A program made the translations under genes and the position numbers. A DNA stretch of 64,000 nt from Chamaelirium japonicum (taxonomy: Eukaryota; Streptophyta; Magnoliopsida; Liliales; Melanthiaceae): contig OX393557.1 in the NCBI GenBank assembly GCA_947650365.1, positions 5,246,464 through 5,310,463 of the forward strand, in the 5' to 3' direction. Positions 1 to 11,194 of this stretch are shown here, one piece after another. The notes beneath the pieces were generated by a model. That model saw only the letters and a list, made by a program, of their open reading frames with translations. It searched no databases and was not told where the DNA came from. The number at the start of each line of letters is the position of its first letter. Positions within the stretch are counted from its first letter, which is position 1.

Positions 1-1653
1 GCGGTTAGTGTTCAAGTGCCTAGGAGAAGTTCTAGAAACGTTGGTGGTGGATCTTCATCCCGTGAAGTTAGAGAACTTCATAAAGAACATTTTGTATCGG
101 ATGAGGAGACAGACGAATAGTGTGATGAGGTCGTGGAGTTTAAGTCTAATGAAGGGAGAGTATTGAAGGGATATGGAGAAGAAGAATACTAGGAGTCTAG
201 TATGTAGCCTATAGGAGAAATGATGTATTTTACTATTTTATGACTTTTTGTTTTGGACTATGCTATCAAAGTCGGGACTAGTCGGCGACTAGTCCCCGAC
301 TAGTCCCTGGGCGGCATTTTGCCGACCGATTAATTTCGATTCCGTCATTGCTGGGCGGAATCCCGACTAGTCCCCGATTAGACCCGACTAGCCCGACTAA
401 TCCCCGACAAACGACTGCCGACTAGTCCCCAAGCAGCATTCTGCAAGCAATTTTTTTTTTGAAAGGAGTCTGCGCCAATGTTGTCAGAACCGGACCGGAG
501 GACGAACCGGTTTGTGTACCGGTCCGGTTCGGCCGACCGGTCCGGTCCGGTTCACCGGCCCAACAAACACAGTCAAACCTAGAGAAAGATAGAGAGAGAG
601 AGCATTTGTGCACCAAAAAAAAAACCAGTTCGGTCCGGTTTATACCTAAAACCGCCCGGTCCGGTCCGGTTTATACCTAAAACCGCCCGGCCCGACGGTT
701 CAATACCGGTTCGTTTTCCAACACCGGTTCACGCCCGGCCCGGACCGGTTTTCCTACCGGTTCGCCGGTTCCCGGTCCGGACCGGCCGGTCCGGTCCGGT
801 TCTGACAACATTGGTCTGCGCAAGTAATTTTGTTTGGATTTTTTTACATTGGCTCAAAATCTTGAGTCGCAAGACTCACAACTATGGCTCTTCCCTGTAA
901 TCATCTGTTGAGCACCTGAGAATCTCAGATAAAAACATAGACAAATAATTATTTTATTTGTTGATATCCATATAACCCTATAATCAAAATTGGGGTTGTT
1001 CACTGATTAAACATCATCAAACAAATATTGTGATAAATTCTTAGTTCTGAGTCTTTTGACATGGGCATGAAGCCAATACAACTGTGTTATGTTAGACTGT
1101 TACTTATGTATTTATACCCATGCTGTGAAGTGTGAAGGTATGTATTGTTATTAACCGACTAATATCATATACTTATTGACATTTATGATAGTTCATATAT
1201 CATATATGTTTAGGGAGGGGGGGAGGGGTTAGAATAAGTTTTGGCCGACTAGTCCCGAATTAGTCCCGACTAGTCCTAGTCGGCCCTTGGCCGACTAGGG
1301 CCGACTACCGACTTTAACTGCATAGGTTTTGGATTGTACTAGATTCTTGGATACTTTATCATAATATCATGCTTCATTTTGTTGTTAGTAATCTTGAATT
1401 TATGGTTTGGATTTTACTAAAATCATGCATATTATCTCATAATATCATGCTTCGTTTTGTTCTTGTTAATCTTGAATTTATATTTATGTAAATAATACTT
1501 GTTCTTTAAAATAATGATTGGAATAATCTTGAATTTATAGTAATTTTAATATATATATATATAATATCAAAATAATAATTAAAAAGTCAAAACGCCTAGG
1601 CGCTAGGCGGTCCCCCACCGCCCGACTAATGCCTAGCGCTTTTTAAAACCTTG
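1..1653 (+). mobile_element. hAT-superfamily DNA transposon, 3' part
   Basis: Bases 1-120 are an open frame ending in TAG that encodes a charged tail (ending FVSDEETDE), like the acidic C-terminus that follows the dimerisation domain in plant hAT transposases. The right end near 1575-1653 has the palindromic CGCCTAGGCGCTAGGCGG motif and an AAAACCTTG terminus like that of many plant hAT elements. The 5' end and most of the transposase lie outside the window, so the left target duplication cannot be checked; the right one would be GACGAGAT at 1654-1661. The region from 268 to 1313 is bordered by AAAGTCGG and CCGACTTT and is dense in GACTAGTCC motifs. It may be a separate non-autonomous element nested here, or subterminal repeats of the hAT. 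Confidence 0.45.
476..813. mobile_element. hAT-type MITE with perfect TIRs and 8-bp TSD
   Basis: The element is 338 bp and begins CAATGTTGTCAGAACCGG, with the exact inverted copy at its right end (at least 23 bp perfect). It is flanked by the 8-bp direct repeat GTCTGCGC at 468-475 and 814-821. An 8-bp duplication and CA..TG ends fit the hAT superfamily. The interior is a dense field of CCGGTCCGGT motifs in both orientations, which would fold strongly. There is no coding capacity. It sits inside the older hAT-like sequence, so it is the younger insertion. Confidence 0.9.
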
Positions 1654-2273
1654 GACGAGATCAAGGCAGACATTATCTAGTGGGTTTTCTAAAAATTGCA
1701 CTATCCCAAAGGGATCGAATAATACACCAGTCTCGTTGATCTGGTATAACCAGGGAAGAAAAATATGTCCCATTGGCTTAGACGATCACCCAACCACAAC
1801 TAATGCATATCCATGGAGTCTAAATCATCTTTATTTCCTCATATTTTTATTATATGGAGTAAAACTACCAAAAAATGATTATGTATGTTAAAGAACTAAA
1901 TACATGTAATTTTGGTTTTATGTGAGGAATTAAGAAACATAGGATTTCCCTTATTTTACTGAGGCATTTGGTGTACCATCAATTCCGGGGATCTTGGCAA
2001 TTGGAATCGGTAAAATGCTCACGATAAGAAATATACGCATTCACAAAACAGTACAATGGAATATATTTCTCAAAGTAAATACAAGCAAAGTTGTCGGCTA
2101 GCTAGTATCCCATGATTCTGTTGATCTAACAGAAAAACATTTTCTCTCGGCCAAAAATATCAAGCAAAATTAAATGGATCACAATTTCAAGCAGTTGATA
2201 ATAATCTCATGATGGTAAATCAACACTCTCTAAGAGCAAGAAAAGATGAATAGATTGAAAGATCAAGAAGCTC
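1654..2273. other. AT-rich non-coding stretch, possibly intronic
   Basis: No coding segment, RNA gene or clear repeat was recognised. If the SUF4-like exon to the right belongs to a real gene, this stretch would be part of its first intron, because the minus-strand reading passes a plausible donor at 2297-2298. No SUF4 second exon was recognised here. Confidence 0.35.
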
Positions 2274-2489
2274 TTAGGGTTTTTTATGTTCGCCGTACTT
2301 GGTGACAGACTCCTTGTGGACCTGGAGGACGTGGATGGCCATCCCTCCGGCGGTGGAGAGCTTTTTGTGGCAGTAGTTGCACTTGAAGTGCTTCGCCTTC
2401 TGGTGCTGCACCAGGATCTTCTCGTCGTCGAACTCCCGGTCGCAGTAGTAGCACCACACCTTCTCCACCCTCTTCTTCTTCTTCCCCAT
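2274..2489 (-). CDS. SUF4-like: SUF4-like zinc-finger protein, first exon only
   Basis: The reading starts at an ATG at 2489 and gives MGKKKKR followed by a cysteine/histidine-rich segment ([10 protein letters not shown].., [22 protein letters not shown]). This matches the N-terminus of SUPPRESSOR OF FRIGIDA 4, a nuclear C2H2 protein that in Arabidopsis works with FRIGIDA to activate the flowering repressor FLC. Both zinc fingers are intact and there is no internal stop. Similarity ends at VTK, just where a plausible donor occurs (CAA|GTACGG; intron would start at 2298); the open frame otherwise runs to TAA at 2274. The continuation expected after an intron is not visible to the left. Either the remaining exons lie beyond the window with a transposon-filled first intron, or this is a captured or duplicated 5' fragment. 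Identity of the exon is fairly certain; gene status is not. Confidence 0.7.
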   Translation of the reverse strand: MGKKKKRVEKVWCYYCDREFDDEKILVQHQKAKHFKCNYCHKKLSTAGGMAIHVLQVHKESVTKYGEHKKP

Positions 2490-2760
2490 CCCCTCCTCCC
2501 ACCCCCTCCTCCACTACCTCCGCAGTTCCTCCTCCCCTCTAGCGGTCGCCGAGGGCTAGGGTTTCTCCTACTCCGCTAGCTTCACTCCCCTGCCTTCGAT
2601 TCCGATATCGGAGCAGAGGTAAAGGCTAGGGTTTCTCCCACGGATCTTAGGAGACAGCTTTTCAAGATGAGGGTTAGGGTTTCGGGCCACAGCTTGGTCA
2701 AGGAAACGAGGAAGAAGGTATATCAGAGGAAACCTCTTTGATATCACACTAGGCGGCTTG
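2490..2760 (-). promoter_or_regulatory. Leader/promoter region of the SUF4-like exon; duplicated at 11.2 kb
   Basis: Upstream of the minus-strand ATG lies a C/T-rich leader with repeated CTAGGGTTT motifs (plus-strand notation), which resemble the telo-box-like elements common in plant housekeeping leaders. About 210 bp (2552-2760) recurs in the same orientation near 11205-11425, sharing the CCTTCGATTxCGATATCGGAG and GGATCTTAGGAGA blocks. The second copy has no attached coding exon. Confidence 0.5.
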
Positions 2761-2804
2761 GGTGTGAAGAAGCCATGGCACGCTAGATGTGCACATATGG
2801 TTTT

Positions 2805-3640
2805 GAGGTTTTTCCCAAATTGACCCTCATGTTTATCAAAACGAAGAGAAAATTAAAGTTTTAACCTTTATTTTTGCGACCCCCAAATATCCTTTATTTT
2901 TTTTTTTATTTATTTTTTTTTTTTTTTGAGATCAGCGGGTGTCCCGAAACCTTTCGGGCAATGGCCCACTTCAGGCTCGGACTAATCCCTCCGGGAGTGA
3001 AGCCCGACCCACTCGACCCCCAAATATCCTTTAGGACACAAATATCCCCGATCTAATTGTGGGGGGTGAGAGAGAGAGGGGGGGGGAGGGACTGGGAGGT
3101 GGATGCTGGATAGCTTGAAATCGTCCATGGCGACGGGGACGGCAAGGTATGTGGTGGCGACGTTCTGAAGGGGAGCCCTCGCCTTCCCTCACCCCGTCTG
3201 AATCTGTACGGACACCGGCTTCTCTCCAATCCTCAATTCAATACCACGGAAAACCCTACCCAGCTCGCCTCATCTTCTTACCAGGTGCTCCTCTGATCCG
3301 ATAAGGTTTTTCGCAGGTATGTTGATTCCATTTGTTTCTAGGTCTTTTGTTTCGATCCTTTGAGCAAATTTGGTGTCCATTTATTTCGATCCTCTGATCC
3401 GATAAGGTCTTTTGCTTCTAGGTCTTTTGTTTCAATCTTTTATTTCTAAGTCTTTTGTTCCGATAAAAAGGTTTTCCACAGGTATGCTGATTCCATTTTT
3501 TTCTAGGTCTTTTGTTTCGATCCTTTGTGCAAATTTGATGTCCATTTGTTTCGATCCTTTGATCTGATAAGGTCTTTTGCTTCTAGGTCTTTTGTTTCGA
3601 TCTTTTATTTCTAGGTCTTTTGTTCCGATAAGATCTTTTG
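2805..3640 (+). repeat. Left long terminal inverted repeat of the MULE
   Basis: It matches the reverse complement of 8830-9387 over most of its length, starting GAGGTTTTTCCCAAATTGAC. It has been enlarged by a SINE insertion and by an internal tandem duplication of about 168 bp (3300-3467 and 3466-3633), whose copies share TTCTAGGTCTTTTGTTTCGA. Confidence 0.75.
2897..3014 (-). mobile_element. SINE-like retroposon with long TSD
   Basis: On the minus strand the insert ends in a poly(A) tract (a plus-strand T-run at 2897-2930). It is flanked by a perfect 19-bp direct repeat starting GACCCCCAAATATCC (2878-2896 and 3015-3033). A poly(A) tail plus a long, variable target duplication is typical of LINE-driven retroposition. 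The body carries TGAAGTGGGCCATTG and CGAAAGGTTTCGGGACACC, which recur in a second insert at 56264-56361. It sits inside the MULE left inverted repeat, so it is younger than that element. Confidence 0.75.
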
Positions 3641-3944
3641 TTTCGACATTTTCTATATTCATCAACCTCCAAGACATGTTATATAACCTCCATGAATCTT
3701 ATATAAAATATTGACTTCAATATATCAAGTTCAATATAATTTTTAAAAATATTTTTTATTTCTCATAATCATATATGTTTTTTATTATAAAAATAACTTC
3801 CATTGTTGTTTCTTGTCGAGCAATCATTATATGAATTAAGGAACTAGGTATTGATTTCCTAAAAAAATTGATAGGATGTCGAAACCTCTGATATATCATT
3901 TTTCTATCTTTAATATATTGTTTTCTATGTAGTAAAGTGATGAG

Positions 3945-5600
3945 TTCGTTGCTACCTATATTATGCATCTATGTCGGAGAGTTCGTTATGTCAAAAGATA
4001 ATTATGAGTACAAAGGTGGAGCTTCTAAGACATTTATGTTGTCATCGTCAGCTACATACGATGAACTAATTCAAAAGATTTATCATTCTACAAAAACTAG
4101 CAAAAAATAATATGACATATCTATCAAGGTTATTTATCCAAGTTCAATCCCCTGTCCACATGTTGATATCTTCGATAATGATGATGTTGATGTATTCATT
4201 GTCCATAATATATGCAATGTCAATAATACCAACATTCCTTTGATAATAACCAGAGTAAAAAATTTGGTTCCAATGTCTAGTCCACAACCAACTACAAAGA
4301 GAAACTTATCCCAAATTCCTCCAGAAGAAGCTTTAGATCATCAAAAGATCCTTAGAGTTTCTTCATTGATTAAGACAAAAGATTTGTTTGTATCGTCTAT
4401 CGATTCAACACATGTGTCGACCACAGATATTACCACTACATCTAAAAGAATTCAGGTTGTACTATGTGCCTTAAATATTGAATCAAATCGCCAGGTACAT
4501 GTTCAGGAGAGCAAAGTGATTGATAATGATATCAGGTAAATTGGTTCTTATTTGATATCGGTTAGAAGTTTATTAATAGATATTATATTTGTTAATTTAA
4601 TATATTTTTACTCTATTTAATTGCAGGTGTTTGACAAAATGTCCTATATGTAAACCATTTATAGATAGCAATATCTTATATGAGAAAAATTTTATTGATT
4701 ATACTATAGATATTAATGTTTGTTCTACTCCATATTTGAGGGAATAGCATGGTGCGGACCTCTTTCCTAACCGAGAAATGGTAGAAGTTGATGTTGAGCC
4801 TACCGTTAGTGGGGATGGGTGTGATGTTTTAAATGCTTTACTAAAAACCACTCCTAAGTAAAGTGACACTCCTAACCATCAGAAAACTCATGACCAACAT
4901 AGGTTGGTTTAATAATTTTGTATATTGTATATAGTTAATGTTGTTTAATCGATGGATGTTTTGAAATTTAGTAATAATATTAAATTCTTTTCATTTTCAT
5001 TGCAGGATATTGCACTCTATATATTCGAGACAGTTTGATAAGAATTTAACAGAAGTTCATAATAATACAATCTATGATTGGAATTTAATCGATCAATGTA
5101 TTGCAAATCACTTAGACACCAAGTCGACTCTTGATCATCTGACTAATTTACATATGCATTTACCGATCTCATTCCAGTACGCTCAAAATATAGATTATTG
5201 ATATACATTAACTGTCATTATGATTTAGAAGTTACTAATAAATATTTACATATGTGTAGGTCTCCTCCCACGAGTCCAAAGAAAGATGTGGGTAATCAAT
5301 ATGTTGTTCAAAAGTTGACTTGTATTATGAAGGTAAAAAAAGAAAAGTATATGCTGGATTTTGAAGATACATATGTCAACAAAGAGTACGTAAATGAAAT
5401 AGATATGAAAGTTAATTGTCGTAATATTAAACTACACCAAATATTCAAGGACAAAAGAAGCATGATACAATTTCTAAACAAGTAAGCATTGCTTGCAAAT
5501 ATTGGATATAAGGTTTTGAAACCAAGCACAACCCGATATACCATCAAATGCATATGAGATAACTATCCTTGGAGGTTGCATGAGTCTCTTTTGTAACAAG
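3945..5600 (+). pseudogene. MURA-type MULE transposase, N-terminal part, decayed
   Basis: The first segment (about 3980-4540) reads YEYKGGASKTFMLSS, then a YDELIQKIY segment and VIYPSSIPCPHVDIF, matching the N-terminal region that precedes the DNA-binding domain in plant MuDR-type transposases. Further segments follow at 4627-4870 and 5010-5600, the last with FKDKRSMIQFLNK, a YTIKC motif and a following PWRLHESLL, the signature of the MuDR zinc-finger DNA-binding domain. Short gaps between segments may be introns (for example before 4627 and before 5005, both ending in AG). An in-frame TAA at 4108-4110 and later stops show decay. The DDE catalytic core expected after 5600 is missing. Confidence 0.65.
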
Positions 5601-5889
5601 TACATATAAGTATTTAGATGCTGTAACAATTTTGACCAAAGTAATTACCAACATAGTCATATTGCAACTTATATTGCATGATAAATATATCATAGTTAAT
5701 ATAATTAAATATATAAAAAAAACTTACGTCGCTCATTACCCAGGTAACAGAAGAATATAAATCTATGATTACTTCTAGAGAGATGTTAATCCCATTAATT
5801 ACGAGAATAAGCCAACAAGAAAATTTTATTCGTTAGAAAATAATTAAAACTTTATAAAAATTAAACATTAAAAAATTACTAGTTACGTA

Positions 5890-8034
5890 TAATTTTTTTT
5901 TTCATCCATATAATCAAAGAGTGTCTTTCTCTCATTGGAAGTCAAAGGTTTCATCCATTTGTTCATTGAAATACTTGGCATATCAATGAAGTCATCTTTC
6001 ACCGCCTTTTTCTTGTTTCCTAATTTGATATACGGTGATTTACAATACTTGTTTTGTGTTCTTTGCCGCTATATCTCCTGAGATAAATAATACAAAAATT
6101 ATATCAATTTAATTATAAGACAGTTGAAAACTAATTTGAACAAAGTACTAAACTATATTAACTTACATTGACTTCTTCCTGTGAAGACACGCCCTCCATA
6201 ATGATTGTCTCCTTTTTTCCTCTTTTTGCATCCCCTCCCACTTCCTCTTCATCATTTTCCTTCTTTATATTTTTGTCTACCACCTCTCCTATCACTACAA
6301 CTGTCTCATTTTCTCCTCCCATTGCATCCCCTTCATCTTCTCCCACCTCCTTTTTATGTTTTTCCTCATTTGCATCTTTGTCCATCTCATCTCCCTCCAC
6401 CATGACATTATCTTTATCAATATCCATTATATCATCTACAAAAAGTCTTTATATATCACTATTGTCTCTAGTCACAATGTCTGTCAATTGACCAAGTCGA
6501 TTGATATAAGTTGAGAAAATATCTTCAAATCCCCCATCCTCTTTCTCTAAATCTTTTAATTGATTTATTTCTGTTTGTTGTGCATCAACTTATTTTTGCA
6601 GCAATAATACTTATTGGCGAAGTAACGAGATCTCTTGGAGCAAATCTTGAACAAGCCCCTCGAGATCAGAAATCCTTCTAATATTGTCCTTCTTCTCCTT
6701 ATTATTCGAAGGAGACATCGAGACTGTCTTTTGATCCTTTCTTATCTCGTAGTTCTGGACCCCATCCTTGTCCTCTTCCTCCAATAAATCCACTGCTAAC
6801 TGGGGATAGGCCCGTAGCTCCTCCTTAGTCCATGCAATCCCCTCAAGAGCACACTCCTATAATTAAAAATTAACAAATCAATTTTTAGAGACAATAGCAA
6901 TTATATGGCCAACTATATCGTTGAATAGAAAAAAAAAAATTTATAGTTGCTACACTTACATCATCTTCCTCTACCAAGTCCTTCACAGCATCATAGCCAA
7001 TGGTTCCACAATCGTACCAACATAGAAGTCTAGGGAAAGAAGGTTCCTCCAATCTCTGAGCATAAACATTTCCCAATCGAGGAATATGCTCGAATATCCA
7101 AACCTATTTGATATGGTATTAGAAATTTACAATTGAATAAATATTCAGTAAATATAAATTTAAATAGGGGAGTAAAAATTCATACCTAAAAAATATAAGC
7201 ACAACCAAAAAAATTATACTTTCCTGACATATTTACTTTAGTCTGTGTGCCCTCTATCCAGGACTTAAGAGCCATAAAACCAATATTACCACACAGGTAC
7301 GTATTGAATGCCTTAATGGCATCAACTAATGAGAAGTACTTCTTTGATACAGAAGTTACACTATTTGACCCAAGAACATAACTATCAAGAATTAGAAGTA
7401 AAGCCAACTTAACTGCGTAAGAATCGTTAGTGCATCTTTTCAAAGCTTTCCACATATCCTGCTGCTTATATTTTCCTATAAAGTACTGCTCAAGTAAACA
7501 AGGTCTTCTTTCATCCGGGATAATATGAGGTCTTTCATCACTGTAGTTAAGACCAGATATGACACAAAAGTTAGAGAGCCTGAATCTCAATTTCCTTATC
7601 CCTACCTTGAACTCTAGGTTGTCCAAGTGATTTTTCATAAAATAGTGGGTAACCTGTGGTGCAAAAATAGATTCAAAACTTTTAATTCATAAAATATGTC
7701 CAAAACAAGATGATTCAAGCAACTCCTTTTGTTCTCGATTCTACTTGAACAACTCTTCAATCTTTTCCACATATTTCAAAATGCATCTCTTGTTCGACTT
7801 AGTTTTCTTTGGACGATGTACTTTTTTTTCCTCTCCACTACTTTCAACTCTCCTCCTCTTATCCTTGTTATCTTCACTTCTTTCAACTTGTGCTGACCTT
7901 TTTTTCTTTTTCGTCGACTTAGGGGGTATAGGGGTGTAGGCTTTTAACTTATTTGGCTTAGAGGTGGGAGGGACATCTTTAGCCTTCTCTGAGATCCTAG
8001 AAGACCTTCGAGTCATCTGCAAAATATAGATCAT
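5890..8034 (-). pseudogene. MULE-borne DUF1985/ULP-type gene, several exons
   Basis: Coding pieces run right to left. 8034-7741 is a lysine-rich, probably nuclear N-terminus (MTRRSSRISEKAK..). 7655-7186 has the DUF1985 pattern (FRLSNFCVISGL .. DSYVLGSNSV .. SLVDAIKAFNTY). 7110-6885 reads VWIFEHIPRLGN and SFPRLLCWYD. 6857-6611 is coiled-coil-like, 6427-6158 is highly acidic, and a piece near 6060-5900 contains KYCKSPYIKLGNKKK. This order is typical of ULP1-like genes carried by KI-type MULEs, in which a SUMO-protease-like domain follows. That peptidase core is not visible here; the sequence to the left passes into the transposase remnant. Intron boundaries between the pieces are plausible but not proven. 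Function is unknown, and the gene is probably non-functional. Confidence 0.6.
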
Positions 8035-8637
8035 AATGTATTAATAATTCATTGTTAGCTAAATTTGCTATGTCTAGTATCTATTGATTGTATATAGAGA
8101 GTATCTATAATAATACCAAACAAACTAAACAATCAAAAACCGTAGGGTCCAAGCGGTCGACTCAAGATAAGGAATAAGAAGACAACTGTCTGCTCTTTAT
8201 TATGTAATTGAGCATTCCAAGCATTGAAAAATATTTATAATTTAATAACAAGTTCGACAAAATAAGAAGAAAAAATTTAAGATGTAATTTCTAAAGAGTT
8301 TCTTATGAAAATCAATTACTAAAACTAAAGCATAAGGGAAATATTTTTTAAAACAAACGCTTCAAATTCAACTTCCGAAGCAAATTAAAACAATCAATAG
8401 AAAGAAATTAAATTCAAAATTTTCAATCCATATATCGATAATCAGATAATATTTCTAAAATAACTTGTCATGAAAAATAATGCATTACAACTAAAAAATC
8501 AGCACATCCACCTAAAGATCACAATATAGAGTCTCGACCCAAAAGCAAATTAATGCAAGCATTTGAGGCCTAAAAATGGACAACACTATATTAAGGATTG
8601 ACACCACCATCATTTGCCAGTAATCTGTCCATTTGCT

Positions 8638-8795
8638 CGTGATCAGGACTTAACTCCAACAAACCTCTCCACATAATTCTTTCCTGAATTTTAATTTCTA
8701 AAGCTTACGGGCCATAAATTTCTAGGCCTTAAATGCTTAATATTTAGGGAAAAATTATGTGGATAGGTTTTGTTGGAGGTGAGTCCTGATCACGG
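8638..8795. mobile_element. Small foldback MITE inside the MULE
   Basis: The stretch begins GTGATCAGGACTTAACTCCA and ends with its near-perfect inverted counterpart (AGTCCTGATCAC). The arms extend about 45 bp through a shared AACAAACCTxTCCACATAAT block. No coding capacity is visible and the target duplication is unclear. Confidence 0.6.
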
Positions 8796-8829
8796 GTAGA
8801 TCATCAGAATTGACAACACTATAATTTGA

Positions 8830-9387
8830 ACAAAGGATCATTTCTCAAAAAAAAAAAATACAAATGGACACCAAATTTGCACAAAAGATCATTTCTCAAA
8901 TGAACACCAAATTCAATCCTAATCACTAGTAAATGGACACCAAATTTGTACAAAGGATCATTTCTCAAAAAAAAAATTGCACAAAGGATCGAAACAAAAG
9001 ACCTAGAAACAAATGGAATCAGCATACATGCGAAAAGCCTTATCGGATCAGAGGAGCACCTGGTAAAAAGATATGGGGAGCCAGATAGGATTTCCTATGG
9101 TATTGAATCAAGGATTAGAGAGAAGTCGGTGTCCGTATAGATTCAGACGGGGTGAGGGAATGCGAGGGTTTTCCTTCAGAATGTCGCCACCATGTATCTC
9201 GCCTTCCCTGTCTCCATGGACGATTTCGAGCTATCCAGTTGGAGGAGATCAGGGAGGAGGTTGGAAGAGATTGAGGATATTTGTGTACGTTCTAAAGGAT
9301 ATTTGGGGGTCACAAAAGTAAAGGTCAAAACTTTAATGTTATTCTCTTCATTTTGATAGACCTGAGGGTCAATTTGGGAAAAATCTC
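8830..9387 (-). repeat. Right long terminal inverted repeat of the MULE
   Basis: It is the inverted partner of the left repeat, ending GGGAAAAATCTC and followed by the target duplication copy TATGGTTTT. It lacks the SINE and the 168-bp duplication present in the left arm. Confidence 0.75.
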
Positions 9388-9433
9388 TATGGTTTTTGTG
9401 TTGGCACCCAAACCCCACTCAGAAAAAGAGTGT

Positions 9434-10215
9434 TGGTATCCAAAAACTATATACAGCGCTCCATTTGTTATGGGCAGCTCTTTAGTTATTAAGATTTATA
9501 TCGATTTTATCTATAATTGTAAGTAGCTTCCAGCTTAGCTGAAAACAGTCCTGAAATTAATAAAAATTATTTGAGATATGAAAAGACCAAAATGCCTTGT
9601 CTATAAAACATCCCCTTGGTTTCCTCCGTCGTGCTTGTGCCGCTCTTCGTGCGTCGCGAAGGGGAGGAGGAGGCAGCGCCGACGAGTTGGATGGGTAGCG
9701 GCAGGCGACGGCGCGCGGTGTGCGGCACAGGCACAATAGAGGGAAAAGAGGAGGAGGAAGAAAACAGAGGAGGGGGGTGGAAAGATGGTTGTAAACAGAT
9801 TGTGACGGGTGCTAATAGCAGGTAGACTGTAAATAGCAACCGTAATAAGTTATGGTTGTATACATATGGAGGTGGACTAGAGCAATTCAAGGGTTATATA
9901 TAGCCCTACCCTTTATTTAATTTCTAAATTGTCCCCATCCTTAACCGTCAGTCGATCAACCCTCCCCTCCCTTTCCAACGCCACCCCCTCCCTCCCCGTT
10001 CCGCCTCCACCTCCGCCTCCCTGCCGCCCCTTTTTGATGCCAACCTAGCCCCCTTGGTTGTCCTCATCCTTCCTATCTCCTCCTGCTTCTTTCTCATCTG
10101 AACTCTAACCCGCGTCTCGAATATGTCAGTGGCCACATGCCGACATTTTAACGGCAATGACATCGCAAGAGAAATTTTGGTTGTCATCCACCAACATTGA
10201 CATTGCAATTAAAAT
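9434..10215 (+). repeat. Unclassified repeat R, uninterrupted copy
   Basis: Three blocks of this segment recur in the same order further right: 9434-9620 matches 11478-11668, 9680-9838 matches about 12103-12272, and 9838-10213 matches 14774-15143. The copy is uninterrupted and preserves the sequence GTAAATAGCAACCG, which in the other copy is split by a copia element. A partial inverted copy of its tail lies at 10955-11170. No protein-coding signature is seen, and the superfamily is unknown. Confidence 0.6.
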
Positions 10216-10954
10216 GACAATTATTATCTTTACCTTTATTTTATATATATATATATATATGAAAAATAATCTTTTAAACTGTGGTCAAGTAAAAATTCCT
10301 AGACCTCGGTATGATTTGATTATCCTACAAGTTTCAAAATTTATTGAAATTAGATGAGTGTGATTCACGCTAAAATGTCATTAATTAAATATCAAAGATT
10401 CGGACAGTTGTGATCATGCAACCTTAAGTTGCGATAGAGTTAATCAGTCCCCTCTTTTCCTTTCATAGAGTGAGAACAAGAGAGAGAGAAGAGATCGAGT
10501 ATGATCTCTTCGGTAAATTTGTCCCCTCTTTCGCTTTTAACACACACAGAGAAAGAAAGAGAAGAGATCGGGTGAGATTTCTTATGTTTCGACATATCAA
10601 CCCTCCTTATCAACTCCCCCTCCACAGGTATTTGTCCCCCTCTTTCCCTTTTAACATAAAGAAAAGGAGAGATAGATAGATAAGGGATATGCGGCAGCCC
10701 CTCTCCTCTTCCCTTTCGTGTGACAACGACGACACTCTGACCCTTAGCCCCCGTCCTCCGATCGCTTGGGGTTGTACGGTGAGGTCCACAAGAGGACTTC
10801 AACCCTCATTGACGATCCTTCAGTGTTGGACCAAGTCCTCGCCGACAAATAAACCATTGCCAACCAGATGATTGGTTGTCCATCCCTTCCCTCCTTTTCT
10901 TCTTCATGATTTTCTTTGGTTGGGTACTTTCTTTGAATTTTGTTAGGATTCTCT
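10216..10954. repeat. Intervening stretch with a degenerate threefold tandem repeat
   Basis: Around 10447-10690, three degenerate units each begin GTCCCCCTCTTTCCCTTTTA-like and continue into AGAGAAGAGATCG. The rest shows no gene, RNA or mobile element that I can recognise. Confidence 0.4.
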
Positions 10955-11087
10955 ACTTGCAATGACAATGTTGGTGAATGACAACCAAAATTTCTCTTGC
11001 AATGTCATTGCCATTAAAATATCGGCATGTGGCCACTGACATATTCGAGACGTGGGTTAGAGTTCAGACGAGGAAGGAGGAGGAGGA

Positions 11088-11135
<48 letters not shown>

Positions 11136-11170
11136 AGGAGGAGGAAAGACGGGGCGGCAAGGAGGCAGAG
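10955..11170 (-). repeat. Partial inverted copy of repeat R tail
   Basis: The segment TTGGTGAATGACAACC .. CATATTCGAGACG .. is the reverse complement of the end of repeat R (9985-10213) and also pairs with 15030-15140. It is followed by a (GA)n tract at 11094-11130. Confidence 0.6.
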
Positions 11171-11194
11171 GCAGAACGAGGAGGGAGGGGTGGC

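Larger units (their letters stand above)
2805..9387 (+). mobile_element. Mutator-like element (MULE) with ULP-type gene, 9-bp TSD
   Basis: The element is 6583 bp and is flanked by the 9-bp direct repeat TATGGTTTT (2796-2804 and 9388-9396), the target duplication size of Mutator elements. Its ends are long, divergent inverted repeats (about 2805-3640 and 8830-9387). Inside, the plus strand carries the N-terminal part of a MURA-type transposase, and the minus strand a gene with a DUF1985-type domain. This is the layout of the Kaonashi (KI) MULEs, which carry captured ULP1-like protease genes. The catalytic transposase core and the ULP1 peptidase core were not found, so it is probably a non-autonomous or decayed copy. 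It carries a SINE in its left repeat and a small foldback element at 8638-8795. Confidence 0.8.

Noticed and set aside
1663-2040. Possible organellar DNA insertion near 1.7-2.0 kb
   Set aside because: Some words look protein-like on either strand, but no organellar gene could be matched and stops are frequent.
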